Shown: piece after piece, positions 15,036-23,986 of the stretch | Layout of the letters: the number at the start of each line of letters is the position of its first letter | How positions within the stretch are numbered: position 1 is the stretch's first letter | DNA from: Bacteroidales bacterium | GTDB lineage: Bacteria; Bacteroidota; Bacteroidia; Bacteroidales; Tenuifilaceae | Direction: 5' to 3' | DNA: 39,668 nt | NCBI GenBank assembly: GCA_016931855.1 | Contig: JAFGDZ010000019.1 | Location: 1-39,668 of the forward strand | The notes under the pieces: model-generated | Seen by the model: the letters and a program-made list of their open reading frames with translations, nothing else | Databases searched by the model: none | What the model was told of the DNA's origin: nothing | Made by a program: the position numbers and the translations under genes

Positions 15036-16805
15036 TTATGGCCTTGCGGTAAAGGGATACTCTTGCTGTGCTCCATTGATGTCAATAACCAGAATGTACT
15101 TGCCCTCGGCTATGTATTTTAGGTCTATGGGGATAATATCCTTTTGAATCCGGTAAATGCCCCAGCCAATGTTTGTCTGGAGAAGTATTCCAGTTAAACT
15201 TTTGTTGGCTGCGGAAACTAGCTTCCCAATAAGTTTGCTTTGCTCGTTAACGGTTAGGTGTAGCTTAACGTTGTAATCGTACTCGTTAAGCTCAATGCTA
15301 TTTACCGTTACTGCCGATGATTTTACAAATTCCGTACTCTCAACGGTTACCCTAAATGGCATTACTGCTACTGTATCTCTGTTTCCCATCGATATCTTTA
15401 CAAGCAGCTCGTTTGTGTAAGCACCCCTCTCAAGTAGGTTTGCATTTACTTGTAGATAAATGGAGTGCGTGCCATTTCCGTACGTTTGATCCCTATCCTT
15501 AGCAATCTTTACTGCCGATTCAGGGAACCCGTTGGCTAATTTGTAGCTGTAGGTGAGCTCTGCGGGTTGGCTCCCGCTATTGGTTAGCATTAGCTCTAGC
15601 TCCCCAATACCGCTGCTTTTTGCCAAAAAGGTTAGGGTTGAGTCGCCTGTAATGGTAATGTCGGCCCTTGTATTCGATAGCAGTGCCTTCTTGTTAAGCG
15701 CAATTACCTTGCCTGTTGTAGTGCAAATTATAATGCTTTCCCCAATTTCTATGGGCGAGGAAAAAACGTTTCCCTCAGGTTTGTACTTAGCCAAAAGCGT
15801 TCCGTTGCTAGAATTAACGGCGTAAACCGATCCGTTTCCACTCCTGTTTAAATAGGAGTCGCCTGTACCAAACACAATGGCATCCGGAAGTACAAGGGGG
15901 GTACAAAAGATGTTGTAGTCGGCAGTTACGCTCCATGCCTGCGCTCCACTCGTTAGGTTGAATGCCGACAGCATAAAGTTGTCCGATCCTCCTATTATTA
16001 CATTCTTTCCAGAAACTACTGGGGCGGTTGGCCACCACGATCCCGTTTTATCGGTTTGCGACCATACCTCTGCTTGTGTTCTTGCATTGTATGCTTTAAA
16101 CGTATTGTGCCGTGAGCCTACAAACAGTAGTTCGCTATGCACCAATGGAGCTCCCGTAATAAAGCCAAATGTGGGGTAGGGGCGCTCTGTTAGCGTTTTA
16201 ATGGTGAAGTCAAACTTTTCGGTGGTTGTGTTGTATCCATAAACTACTCCGTTATTGTCGCCAAAGTACAACGTTTCGTTGCTAAAGGTAAGTCCGCTTC
16301 TAATCTCTGCTTTTTCTTGTGTTGATATGGTTTTAAGCAAATTCCCCGTTTCTGCTTCAACTTGGCTTATCTGCCCTTTGCTGCTCACAAAGTATATTGC
16401 TCCGTTATGGGCAATGGGCGCGCTATGAAAGTAGTCCCAAGGGTCGGTAAGGTCTTTGCAAGTGGTGCAGGCCGATTTAATGGCGAAAGCCTCCTTGGCA
16501 GAGCTTAGGCTAAAGCAGTAAAGCGACTGCATGCTCTCCACATATACTTTGTTATTGTATATTACGGCAGTAGAGCGTATTGAACTTGGAAGCTTTACCT
16601 CATGCAAAACCTGTCCTGTGCTTGTGTTTATCCAGTAAAGAAATCCGCTTTCGGTCCCTACAATAAGGGTGTCGTTTGTTGCTGCGGGTGTGGCAAATAC
16701 AGCTCCGTTAAGTCTTGTTGTCCATAGCTCTGCTGGTGCCAATTGTGCAAAAAGGGAGGTTGAGCTTAGTGTTACTAATGCAATAAGTGTTGCTAGCCGT
16801 TTCAT
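15036..16805 (-). CDS. Secreted PQQ-type beta-propeller repeat protein
   Basis: A signal peptide (MKRLATLIALVTLSSTSLFA) is followed by about eight repeats of the W-x-x-x-x-x-G-x-(V/I)-x-(A/S)-x-P type. Examples are LWTTRLNGAVFATPAATNDT, SAPIAHNGAIYFVSSKGQIS, TFGFITGAPLVHSELLFVG, WWPTAPVVSGKNVIIGG and GNVFSSPIEIGESIIICT. These match PQQ-like/BamB-like propellers, to about residue 370. The final about 200 residues look like beta-sandwich modules. Two cysteines in the loop SACTTCKDL form a CxxC. No PQQ ligands or dehydrogenase motif are obvious, so a binding or scaffolding role is more likely than an enzyme. The ATG at 16805 is preferred over a TTG at 16817. A membrane AraC regulator lies immediately upstream on the same strand. 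Confidence 0.8.
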   Translation of the reverse strand: MKRLATLIALVTLSSTSLFAQLAPAELWTTRLNGAVFATPAATNDTLIVGTESGFLYWINTSTGQVLHEVKLPSSIRSTAVIYNNKVYVESMQSLYCFSLSSAKEAFAIKSACTTCKDLTDPWDYFHSAPIAHNGAIYFVSSKGQISQVEAETGNLLKTISTQEKAEIRSGLTFSNETLYFGDNNGVVYGYNTTTEKFDFTIKTLTERPYPTFGFITGAPLVHSELLFVGSRHNTFKAYNARTQAEVWSQTDKTGSWWPTAPVVSGKNVIIGGSDNFMLSAFNLTSGAQAWSVTADYNIFCTPLVLPDAIVFGTGDSYLNRSGNGSVYAVNSSNGTLLAKYKPEGNVFSSPIEIGESIIICTTTGKVIALNKKALLSNTRADITITGDSTLTFLAKSSGIGELELMLTNSGSQPAELTYSYKLANGFPESAVKIAKDRDQTYGNGTHSIYLQVNANLLERGAYTNELLVKISMGNRDTVAVMPFRVTVESTEFVKSSAVTVNSIELNEYDYNVKLHLTVNEQSKLIGKLVSAANKSLTGILLQTNIGWGIYRIQKDIIPIDLKYIAEGKYILVIDINGAQQEYPFTARP

Positions 16806-16909
16806 ACTTCGTTTCAATTAGTGGTTCACGATGTAAATACTAGGCGGAGTTACCCCCGCGCTTCTACAGTTACGAAGTAAGTGTGCTTAAGCTACTTTTG
16901 CGTTCCGAT

Positions 16910-17974
16910 TCATGAATCGGAACCCTTTTCTCTCATTTTATTCTTGAACAGGGAGGGCGTTATCCCCTTGTGTTTTTTGAATGCGGTGTTAAATGCGGTT
17001 TTTGAATTAAAGCCCGATTGGTACATTATTTCCTGAATGGTTTTGCTTTCTTGGGTTGATAAGAGGAGGCACGCATGCTGGATCCGCAGCCCGTTTACGT
17101 AATCGTAAAACGATTTTTGTAGCTGCTGATTAATGATTTGCGAAAGGTACTTACCTGATATCCCTGTTTCTACCGAAAGTTTCCCAAGCGACAGCTCTGG
17201 TTCCAGAAAGTACTGGTTCTTTTCCATTAGCTCCGATAGGGTTTGTGCGTACTCCTTGGCTTGTGCTGCGCTAAGTGCAGAGCCTTGGTACCTTGTATTG
17301 TCTGGCGCTGCATGTATAACCACTGGGTTGGCTATTGCGCTGTAGAATAGGATGTTGAAAAAAATTAGGAATGGCGCAAAAGCAATGGTTTCTATTGCTA
17401 GCTTTTGGGTTAACGGGTTTACCCCTAAGCTTACAGCCGCAACGGGCAAAAAGCACGCTACGATATACCCCAGCAGCACTACTGTAACCCATATGCGAAT
17501 GCGGTTCTGATCGTCGGAGTAGTTCTGCCTTACCATTTGGCTGTACCTAATAAGTGTTACAACTCCTGCTGCCGAGTATAGTATTACCTGAAGGTTTACA
17601 ATAATTCCTATGGGTACTTTGGGTAGCAATATTAGCCCAGATAGAATGGTGTAGGGGAGTAGTAGCAGGAACGGAAGCGTATGTGGAATGGCAAATAGGA
17701 ATGGGCTTTTTCTTTTTTTTGTTAGCGCATCGGCGTATAGGTAAAGGGTTGGAGCCCAGAGTAGATCTGCCGTGATAAGGAGTTCGGTTGCCGTTATATG
17801 CGGGGCGTACTTGCTTAGCATCCAGGCTAAAATGCCTAGTGCCTGCGATACAAAAAACGCAATTAGCACTTTGTTGTAAAAGGGATTCCAAGCCTTAATC
17901 CATAGGTAAAGGGTAAAGGTGGCTAGCTGGAATACTGATATGCTATTTATTATATCGGCAAAATCGAAGGTCAA
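16910..17974 (-). CDS. Membrane-anchored AraC-family transcription regulator
   Basis: The N-terminal about 220 residues contain six to seven hydrophobic helices. After a linker (about 235-255) comes a typical AraC double helix-turn-helix. The first HTH covers LSLGKLSVETGISGKYLSQIIN and the second TIQEIMYQSGFNSKTAFNTAF, ending KKHKGITPSLFK. Similar seven-helix AraC proteins are common in Bacteroidota and are thought to sense an extracytoplasmic or membrane signal and regulate a nearby gene. The only usable in-frame start seen is TTG at 17974, just after an upstream stop. It lies 104 bp upstream of the beta-propeller gene and is a plausible regulator of it (inference). Confidence 0.85.
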   Translation of the reverse strand: MTFDFADIINSISVFQLATFTLYLWIKAWNPFYNKVLIAFFVSQALGILAWMLSKYAPHITATELLITADLLWAPTLYLYADALTKKRKSPFLFAIPHTLPFLLLLPYTILSGLILLPKVPIGIIVNLQVILYSAAGVVTLIRYSQMVRQNYSDDQNRIRIWVTVVLLGYIVACFLPVAAVSLGVNPLTQKLAIETIAFAPFLIFFNILFYSAIANPVVIHAAPDNTRYQGSALSAAQAKEYAQTLSELMEKNQYFLEPELSLGKLSVETGISGKYLSQIINQQLQKSFYDYVNGLRIQHACLLLSTQESKTIQEIMYQSGFNSKTAFNTAFKKHKGITPSLFKNKMREKGSDS

Positions 17975-18000
17975 TGCTCTCTGTTTTTATACAATAATAC

Positions 18001-18027
18001 AAAAAAAGGAGCCTTGTAGGGGCTCCT
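18001..18027 (-). terminator. Rho-independent terminator of pgi
   Basis: The minus strand reads AGGAGCC, a loop, GGCTCCT and then seven T residues, 20 bp downstream of the pgi stop codon. Confidence 0.85.
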
Positions 18028-18046
18028 CTCAGTATAATGTGTAATG

Positions 18047-19384
18047 TTACTCAAGTCGTTTACGTAGCTGCTCTCCTTGTACCTCAAAGCCCGGCTTGCC
18101 AAGTAGCGCAAACATGTTCTTTTTGTAGGCTTCTACGCCTGGCTGGTCAAACGGATTAACGCCAAGAGTATAGCCGCTAAGCGCACAGGCCTTCTCAAAG
18201 AAGTACAGTAGGTATCCCACCCAGTAGGCATCGAGGCGTGGAATTTCTATAACGATATTGGGCACACCGCCATCAATATGAGCCAAAATGGTGCCTAGTT
18301 CGGCCATGCGGTTAACCTCCGATAGCCTTTTGCCAGAAATAAAGTTAAGCTGGTCTAGGTTCTCAGGATCATTAGGTATGTTTAGCTTGGTTTTTGGTTC
18401 GGCTATGGTTAGCACCGTTTCAAAAATCATGCGTTCCCCTTCCTGTATGTACTGTCCAAGGGAGTGTAGATCCGATGTAAAATCTACACTAGCAGGGAAA
18501 ATGCCCTTTTGCTCCTTGCCCTCACTCTCGCCGTATAGCTGTTTCCACCACTCGGCTAGGAAGTGTAGCTTGGGGTTGTAGTTAACCATTATCTCAACCA
18601 CCTTTTTTTTCTCGTAAAGAGCGTTGCGAGCCGCAGCGTAAAGGCATGCTGGGTTCTCCTCAAACTTAACACTAGGCGCGGTTTGCTGCTCGGCATCAGC
18701 AGCGCCCTTAACAAGCTCACGTATGCTAAAGCCAGCAATGGCAACGGGTAGTAAGCCTACAGGGGTAAGCACAGAGTATCGTCCCCCAACATCATCGGGA
18801 ATAACAAAGGTTCTGTAGCCTTCCTGATTGGCTAGCTTGCGCAATGCGCCCTTGCTTTCATCGGTAATGGCAACAATGCGGCTTGCCGCTTCGGCTTTGC
18901 CAACCTTTGCCTCAAGATGGTTACGTAGCAAGCGGAACCCAAGGGCTGGTTCGGTTGTGGTTCCCGATTTTGATATAACTACAACCGAGTAGCGCACCTT
19001 ATCAAGCATTTCAAGGAGCTCGCTGTGGTAATCTTCCGATATGTTTTGTCCAGCAAAAACAACCGTTGGGTTGCCGCTGTGGGGTATCATGCTAGCAAAG
19101 CTGTGGCTAAGCGCTTCAATTACCGCTTTGGCACCAAGGTAGGAGCCTCCAATGCCCACTATAACCACTACGTCACTTTTTGACCGTAGGTCGCTGGCCA
19201 CGCTCTCTATTTGCGATAGCTCGCTATCGGTTATGCTGCTAGGAAGGTTTAGCCACCCCAGAAAATCGTTCCCCTTTCCTGATTTCTCGTGTAGCAGCTG
19301 CTGATTGCGGTTTAGCTCCTCACGTAGGGCGTAAACCTGTTTCTTTGGAACAAATTCAAAGATGTTCTCTAGGTTTATTTTCAT
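18047..19384 (-). CDS. pgi: Glucose-6-phosphate isomerase
   Basis: Interconverts glucose-6-phosphate and fructose-6-phosphate in glycolysis and gluconeogenesis. Visible motifs are the sugar-phosphate isomerase motif [15 protein letters not shown], the phosphate loop [17 protein letters not shown], the signature [20 protein letters not shown], and the catalytic Glu in [15 protein letters not shown]. The family C-terminal [16 protein letters not shown] with the catalytic Lys is present. The open frame extends to 19408, but the ATG at 19384 (MKINLENIF) gives 445 residues, as in the short bacterial/Bacillus-type enzymes, and is preferred. It lies after gpsA, from which a terminator separates it. 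Confidence 0.95.
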   Translation of the reverse strand: MKINLENIFEFVPKKQVYALREELNRNQQLLHEKSGKGNDFLGWLNLPSSITDSELSQIESVASDLRSKSDVVVIVGIGGSYLGAKAVIEALSHSFASMIPHSGNPTVVFAGQNISEDYHSELLEMLDKVRYSVVVISKSGTTTEPALGFRLLRNHLEAKVGKAEAASRIVAITDESKGALRKLANQEGYRTFVIPDDVGGRYSVLTPVGLLPVAIAGFSIRELVKGAADAEQQTAPSVKFEENPACLYAAARNALYEKKKVVEIMVNYNPKLHFLAEWWKQLYGESEGKEQKGIFPASVDFTSDLHSLGQYIQEGERMIFETVLTIAEPKTKLNIPNDPENLDQLNFISGKRLSEVNRMAELGTILAHIDGGVPNIVIEIPRLDAYWVGYLLYFFEKACALSGYTLGVNPFDQPGVEAYKKNMFALLGKPGFEVQGEQLRKRLE

Positions 19385-19430
19385 GGGATTAATGTTGTGT
19401 GGAAACAAGATGTTAGACTTTATACTGGCT

Positions 19431-19467
19431 CTGAAAAAGCAAGGTGCAATGGATTGTGCTTTTTCAG
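19431..19467 (-). terminator. Terminator between gpsA and pgi
   Basis: CTGAAAAAGCA (19431-19441) and TGCTTTTTCAG (19457-19467) are an exact 11-bp inverted repeat, located just after the gpsA stop codon at 19486. The loop of 15 nt is somewhat long. Confidence 0.6.
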
Positions 19468-19485
19468 GTTATCAGTAGCTTATCT

Positions 19486-20481
19486 TTACTTAAGCTTTTC
19501 TGTTAGCAGTTTAAACTCAATAGCTGGCGATATACGCTCGTAAAGGATATTGTAAACGGCATCGGTAATTGGCATTTTAACGCCGTAACGCTCGTTAATA
19601 TTCTTAATCCCTTCGGTGGCGTAGTATCCCTCTGCAACCATGTTCATCTCCAGCTGCGCCGTTTTAACGGAATAGCCCTTGCCAATCATGGTACCAAAGG
19701 TACGGTTGCGGCTAAACTGTGAGTACGATGTTACCAGTAGGTCGCCCAAGTAGGCCGATGCGTTGGTCTTACGGGAGCTTGGGTAGGTTTTGTCTAGGAA
19801 CCGTTTCATCTCGCGCTGGGCGTTGCTAATGAGCACAGCCATAAAGTTATCGCCGTAACCCAATCCGTGAGCAATACCTGCGGCCACTGCAAAAATATTT
19901 TTAAGAATGGCGCTGTACTCTGTGCCATAAATATCGGTACTAGGGATGGTTCTAATGTAGTACGAGCCAAATAGCTCGGCAACCTCTTCGGCCTTTTCTC
20001 TCCGCTTGCACGAGAAGGTAAGGTACGATAGGCGCTCAAGGGCAACCTCCTCGGCGTGGCATGGGCCGCTAATAACGCCAATCTTATCGTAGGGTAGGTT
20101 GTAGTGCTTGTTAAACAGCTCCGTTACGGTTATAAACTCATCGGGAACAATACCCTTGGTTGCCGATATTACAAATTTATCTTCAAGCGATTCTGTTAGC
20201 GGCTCCAACCATACATGGGCGTATGCCGATGGCACTACAAAAACAAGCACATCCGATTCCCTTACCGTTTCGTTAAGGTCGTTGCTAATGCGCAGCTTGG
20301 TCATGTCAAAGCGTACGGAGCTAAGATACTTAGGGTTGTGGCTATGCTCGTTTAGGTTCTGAATAATTTCCGGTTCGCGGATATACCATCCAACCGAAGG
20401 GAGGTTCTCGTGCAATATCTTTACTATTGCCGTAGCCCAGCTTCCGCTGCCTATAACAGATACTTTGCTTGTTTTGTCCAT
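19486..20481 (-). CDS. gpsA: NAD(P)-dependent glycerol-3-phosphate dehydrogenase
   Basis: Reduces dihydroxyacetone phosphate to sn-glycerol-3-phosphate, the backbone for phospholipids. The Rossmann motif near the N-terminus reads VIGSGSWATAI. Further family motifs are VFVVPSAYAHVWL, ISATKGIV, VISGPCHAEEVA, the catalytic-Lys segment ILKNIFAVAAGIAHGLGYGDN and the substrate-binding NRTFGTMIGKG. The 331-residue length is normal. It lies 27 bp downstream of the small lipoprotein gene on the same strand and could be co-transcribed with it. Its product supplies the acyltransferases encoded at 11873 and 30430. Confidence 0.95.
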   Translation of the reverse strand: MDKTSKVSVIGSGSWATAIVKILHENLPSVGWYIREPEIIQNLNEHSHNPKYLSSVRFDMTKLRISNDLNETVRESDVLVFVVPSAYAHVWLEPLTESLEDKFVISATKGIVPDEFITVTELFNKHYNLPYDKIGVISGPCHAEEVALERLSYLTFSCKRREKAEEVAELFGSYYIRTIPSTDIYGTEYSAILKNIFAVAAGIAHGLGYGDNFMAVLISNAQREMKRFLDKTYPSSRKTNASAYLGDLLVTSYSQFSRNRTFGTMIGKGYSVKTAQLEMNMVAEGYYATEGIKNINERYGVKMPITDAVYNILYERISPAIEFKLLTEKLK

Positions 20482-20508
20482 TTCAGTTTGTAATGAGTTA
20501 GTAAACCG

Positions 20509-20772
20509 TTAGGTGAGCTTATTGTTAGTTTGAGTTGATTCGGTTATGCGTGCGGGAACTGCTTGCTGTAGCGACGATTGGGGGCGCCACCTCGTAGTTT
20601 TTTTTGAGCACTTGCACTTTCGCTTTGTGTTATGCTTTACCTCGCCACCGGGCTTTACTCCAACCCTTTTGTTGCAGCTAGTAGTAACAGGGATTGTGGC
20701 AACTAGCATTAGGGCTAGTAGTAGCACAAATGCATTTATGTTGATGTACGATTTGGTTCCTGTTCCTTTCAT
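20509..20772 (-). CDS. Small basic lipoprotein (87 aa)
   Basis: From the ATG at 20772 a membrane segment (AFVLLLALMLVATIPVT) leads to TTSC, a plausible lipobox with C33 as the anchor. The short mature part is very basic and contains two further cysteines in KRKCKCSKKTTRW. A -7 box at 20792-20799 fits this start, whereas a longer frame to 20850 would begin upstream of the promoter. The gene ends 27 bp before gpsA. No family is recognised. A chance open frame cannot be excluded, but the promoter position, lipobox and spacing support a real gene. Confidence 0.5.
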   Translation of the reverse strand: MKGTGTKSYININAFVLLLALMLVATIPVTTSCNKRVGVKPGGEVKHNTKRKCKCSKKTTRWRPQSSLQQAVPARITESTQTNNKLT

Positions 20773-20791
20773 TGCAAAAGCAGTTTTGCTA

Positions 20792-20799
20792 CAAAGGTA
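20792..20799 (-). promoter_or_regulatory. -7 element for the small lipoprotein - gpsA transcript
   Basis: The minus strand reads TACCTTTG, matching TAnnTTTG. Transcription would begin near 20785, about 13 nt before the ATG at 20772, which decides that start. The -33 match is poorly spaced. Confidence 0.4.
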
Positions 20800-20908
20800 G
20801 AAAACATTTAACACAAAAGTAATAATGTTATAGCGCAATGCCTTAAACATCCAGTGTTGGTAAGGGGTTTAGGTAGATATTAATGTGCTGCCGTTAACGT
20901 TTGAAACG

Positions 20909-20938
20909 TTGCTTGCAACATTTTACCCAATAGTTTTG
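20909..20938 (+). promoter_or_regulatory. Promoter of rlmN
   Basis: TTG at 20909-20911 and TAGTTTTG at 20931-20938 are spaced 19 bp apart, as in Bacteroidota promoters. The leader to the ATG at 20970 is about 25 nt. Confidence 0.5.
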
Positions 20939-20969
20939 CTGCGATGATTATTTTTGCAAAAAAAAGTGA

Positions 20970-21986
20970 ATGGAACGGCCCCTCTTGTTTGGTTTACATC
21001 CCGATGATATATCCCACGTTGTACGCTCCTTGGGCGGAACGGCCCAGCATGTGCGGCAGCTTTGCCGATACCTATACCGTAGCGGCGTATCGGAATTTGA
21101 CCAAATGGCCGATATTCCCAAGTGGCTAAGAGCCGAACTTTTGGCGCGTTACCAGCTGGGGTTAGCCGTGCCTAAATCCTTTAGCCAGTCGGCCGATGCT
21201 ACCGTAAAGTACCTCTTTGCTATAGAAGGTAAGGGTGATGTTGAGGCGGCTTACATGCCTGGCGCCAAGCGTAACACGCTTTGCGTGTCAACCCAGGTTG
21301 GCTGCCGCATGGGGTGCTCGTTTTGCATGACAGGAACAATAGGCTTTAAGGGGAACCCCTCTGCCAGCCATATTCTTAACCAGCTGCGCTCCATTCCGCA
21401 GCGTAGCCTTGTGAATAGGCTTGTACTTATGGGCATGGGCGAACCTCTTGATAATTGGGACGAGGTGAAACTCGCCTTGAGCATACTAACCTCTAACATG
21501 GGCTTTGCCTTTGGTGCGGCAAACATTACGCTCTCAACGGTTGGGCTACATGGTGCTCTTGCCGATTTTCTTTCCAATCCACCGTGTAACCTTGCCATTA
21601 GCCTGCATAGCCCATTTCCCGATGAGCGCTTTGGCATTATGCCCATTGAGCGTAGCAACCCCATTGCCCAAACCATTGCGGCCATTAAGCAGAATCCGTT
21701 GCCTAAACCGCTGCGCGTTTCGTTTGAGTATGTAGCCCTTGGGGGCGTAAACACCACGCCAAGCCACGCCAAGGCTTTGGGTGAGCTGCTAAGCGGTTTG
21801 CGTACGCACATTAACATTATTCCTTGGAACCAGCATGAAAATGCCGCCTATAGCACCCCAACAGCCGATGAGCTGCAAAGTTTTATTGGGGCTCTTAACA
21901 GGAGCGGAGTAATAGCCTCAGTTCGTGAGTCGCGCGGAAAGGATATTGCTGCCGCCTGTGGGCAGATGGCGGGGAGGGGGAGGTAG
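20970..21986 (+). CDS. rlmN: 23S rRNA/tRNA adenine-C2 methyltransferase RlmN
   Basis: This radical-SAM enzyme methylates C2 of A2503 in 23S rRNA (and A37 in some tRNAs). The SAM-cluster motif is C112-x3-C116-x2-C119 (CRMGCSFCMTG). C105 just before it (NTLCVSTQVGC) matches a conserved Cys of the family. GMGEPLDNWD is the GGE-type SAM-binding loop, and the C-terminal C330 in RESRGKDIAAACGQM is the catalytic methyl-carrying cysteine. The 338-residue length is slightly short but complete. The Cfr alternative (C8 methylation) cannot be ruled out by eye, but the chromosomal setting favours RlmN. A single-gene unit, convergent to the AT-rich channel/nuclease pair. Confidence 0.92.
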   Translation: MERPLLFGLHPDDISHVVRSLGGTAQHVRQLCRYLYRSGVSEFDQMADIPKWLRAELLARYQLGLAVPKSFSQSADATVKYLFAIEGKGDVEAAYMPGAKRNTLCVSTQVGCRMGCSFCMTGTIGFKGNPSASHILNQLRSIPQRSLVNRLVLMGMGEPLDNWDEVKLALSILTSNMGFAFGAANITLSTVGLHGALADFLSNPPCNLAISLHSPFPDERFGIMPIERSNPIAQTIAAIKQNPLPKPLRVSFEYVALGGVNTTPSHAKALGELLSGLRTHINIIPWNQHENAAYSTPTADELQSFIGALNRSGVIASVRESRGKDIAAACGQMAGRGR

Positions 21987-22132
21987 TTTTGCTTGGTTAA
22001 GCGGTCTAAAGGCAGGGGTAAAAGGTACTGTTTCTTGAACTGTTGTTATTCATAAGGGTATCCCGTTGAAGGTGTTATGATGCTTCGTTCGCTAGTATGC
22101 AATACCTTTTATGCCCCATATTGCCGTCTGTG

Positions 22133-23986
22133 TTATTTGTTAATCGCTTTTAAAATCCTCTCTTCCTTTATTAAAACATCCTTTAAAAGTAATTGATAAG
22201 GAAATTGCTTGTGTTTAGAATTTCTAAACCCTTCTAATATGTTAGCTAAGGAACTTGCTGTGATTAACGAAAGGTTAATCTCAAATTCTAAATCGCAGTC
22301 ATTAATGAAGTCATCGCTAAAATCAGGTGCAACTAGTAATGATTTCACTACTGTATATCCATTTTTCTTCGCTAGTTCAACATAGGATTTTATTTGTCGT
22401 GAGACGGAACTAAATTTATTGTACCCACTTTCTTTTACCGTTTTGCACTCGATAATTATGACCTCGTTATTTCCCAAGTTTATGATAAGGTCAATTTTAT
22501 CTTTTGTTGTGTTTAACTTCTTCTTTAATTTTTCGTCTACGTCAAAGCCTAATTTTTCAAATATAGACTTTGTAATTTCCTCGAATTTTAGACCTAATTC
22601 GCTTTCCTTAATTATAATCCCATTTTCTTTTAGTGCTGCCAAATTTCTAAAACCTATGTTCTCGTAGTTTTCTATCATTAAATTCTCTGCATCTTTATAT
22701 GCATCAAGTATATTCTGGACAATGTCTCCTCGTGATTTTAGTTTTTTTTCTGCGATAAATAGTTTTAGGTCTTCAATGGGGAGTATGTCAAGTATGTCTC
22801 TTGGTTTTATGTTGAAATCTAATAAGTTAGTGCTATTTAAAATGGATTCTTCTGGCATTACAAATTCGCTTAATATTGTGGGTTTAAAAGTTGTTAAAAC
22901 ATCATTTAGGTCAAAAAGCAATTTTTCATAACCTTCCACCGAGATGCCTACTTTTTCATCTCTTTCTAGTTCATCAAAATAGGCAATGATGTTCTCAACT
23001 TTTTCTTCGATGGTTAATCCTCTTAGTGGGGTTTCTATTTTTAATCCGTTCTCCCACAAATCATTTATTGCTTTTTTCTTGTCCGTAAGGTTTGTTCCAT
23101 CCTTATGCATTGTATTCTTTAAAAGACTGGAAAAGGAAATGCCTTCTTTGATTATTCTTTTAACTTTGGCTTCGTAGTCAATCTCTTTGATGTCAATATT
23201 GTGTTTTCTACAGATTAGGTTTATTTGTGGCTCTTTAAAGGTCTTTAGAACCCTACGATAGTATTTGTCGGCAACCTCTTTTTCTCTTATCTTTCTCAAT
23301 ATTTTAACAATCTCGTCAGCGACATATACTAAATTGTTTTTCTTTGAATAAAAAATGACACCAATGTTTTTCAAGGAAGTTATTACATTCTCAACGTCCA
23401 TTTTAGTTGGTGGAATAATCAAATAATTTATGAGTTTTATCTCCTCTTGAGAGAGTTCCAATTTTTTTGCTAGGGTTATCAGAATGGATAGTTCATCATC
23501 AGTAATTTTTGTGTCCCTATTGCAATTCAAATCATTGGTGTATGCAGTTTGCAAGCAAGCTTTGTATATTTCATAATCACGCTTGCGATTCTCTTCTATT
23601 TCAGATTTTTCAGACTCTAGTTGTGTTTTTAGTTGTTGTGTTCTTTTTTTTATGACTTCAAGTTCTTTCTCATATAACTTGGCAAGCCAGTTCTGTTTGA
23701 GAATACAATTCCCATCCTTAATTATTATATCAATAAGGATGTCGAGTTGCGACCTAGTATTTACAAATTCTGCTCTTACAGTTTCAGCAAATTCTGTTTT
23801 TATTAGTTCGAAAACGGTTACAATATTGATGCTGTCAGCATTTTTTAGTTCTGTACTGCTGTCTGATAGTACTTTGTCTATTTCTTTGCTGTTTTTTGGG
23901 TTGCCTAGTTTTATAGTGTCAACAATCTTAATGAAAGAGTTTTTTTCTAACGAGTTAACGTTATCAAGAATTTTTTCTAGTTTCAT
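22133..23986 (-). CDS. Large protein with SAP-like segment and C-terminal PD-(D/E)XK nuclease domain
   Basis: Length 617 residues. The C-terminal domain (about 465-545) carries all the marks of a Mrr/restriction-type PD-(D/E)XK nuclease: E469/E470 in LKFEEITKSIFEKLGF, D499 in KDKIDLIINL, and E513-C-K515 in IIIECKTVKE, followed by Q531 in SRQIKSYV. Just before it, about 403-430, the pattern LPIEDLKLFIAEKKL...GDIVQNIL resembles a DNA-binding SAP motif. Residues about 100-142 form a charged coiled coil, and about 165-195 (TDDELSILITLAKKLELSQEEI) resemble TerB-like helices. The start overlaps the end of the ion channel gene by 23 bp, implying translational coupling. Base composition is far more AT-rich than in rlmN and aroK on either side. 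DNA cleavage is inferred from the motif; the trigger is unknown. Confidence 0.8.
   Translation of the reverse strand: MKLEKILDNVNSLEKNSFIKIVDTIKLGNPKNSKEIDKVLSDSSTELKNADSINIVTVFELIKTEFAETVRAEFVNTRSQLDILIDIIIKDGNCILKQNWLAKLYEKELEVIKKRTQQLKTQLESEKSEIEENRKRDYEIYKACLQTAYTNDLNCNRDTKITDDELSILITLAKKLELSQEEIKLINYLIIPPTKMDVENVITSLKNIGVIFYSKKNNLVYVADEIVKILRKIREKEVADKYYRRVLKTFKEPQINLICRKHNIDIKEIDYEAKVKRIIKEGISFSSLLKNTMHKDGTNLTDKKKAINDLWENGLKIETPLRGLTIEEKVENIIAYFDELERDEKVGISVEGYEKLLFDLNDVLTTFKPTILSEFVMPEESILNSTNLLDFNIKPRDILDILPIEDLKLFIAEKKLKSRGDIVQNILDAYKDAENLMIENYENIGFRNLAALKENGIIIKESELGLKFEEITKSIFEKLGFDVDEKLKKKLNTTKDKIDLIINLGNNEVIIIECKTVKESGYNKFSSVSRQIKSYVELAKKNGYTVVKSLLVAPDFSDDFINDCDLEFEINLSLITASSLANILEGFRNSKHKQFPYQLLLKDVLIKEERILKAINK

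Noticed and set aside
20941-20956. Second -7-like TATTTTTG just before rlmN
   Set aside because: Transcription from it would begin at or just before the start codon with almost no leader, and no -33 is correctly spaced. The box at 20931 is preferred.
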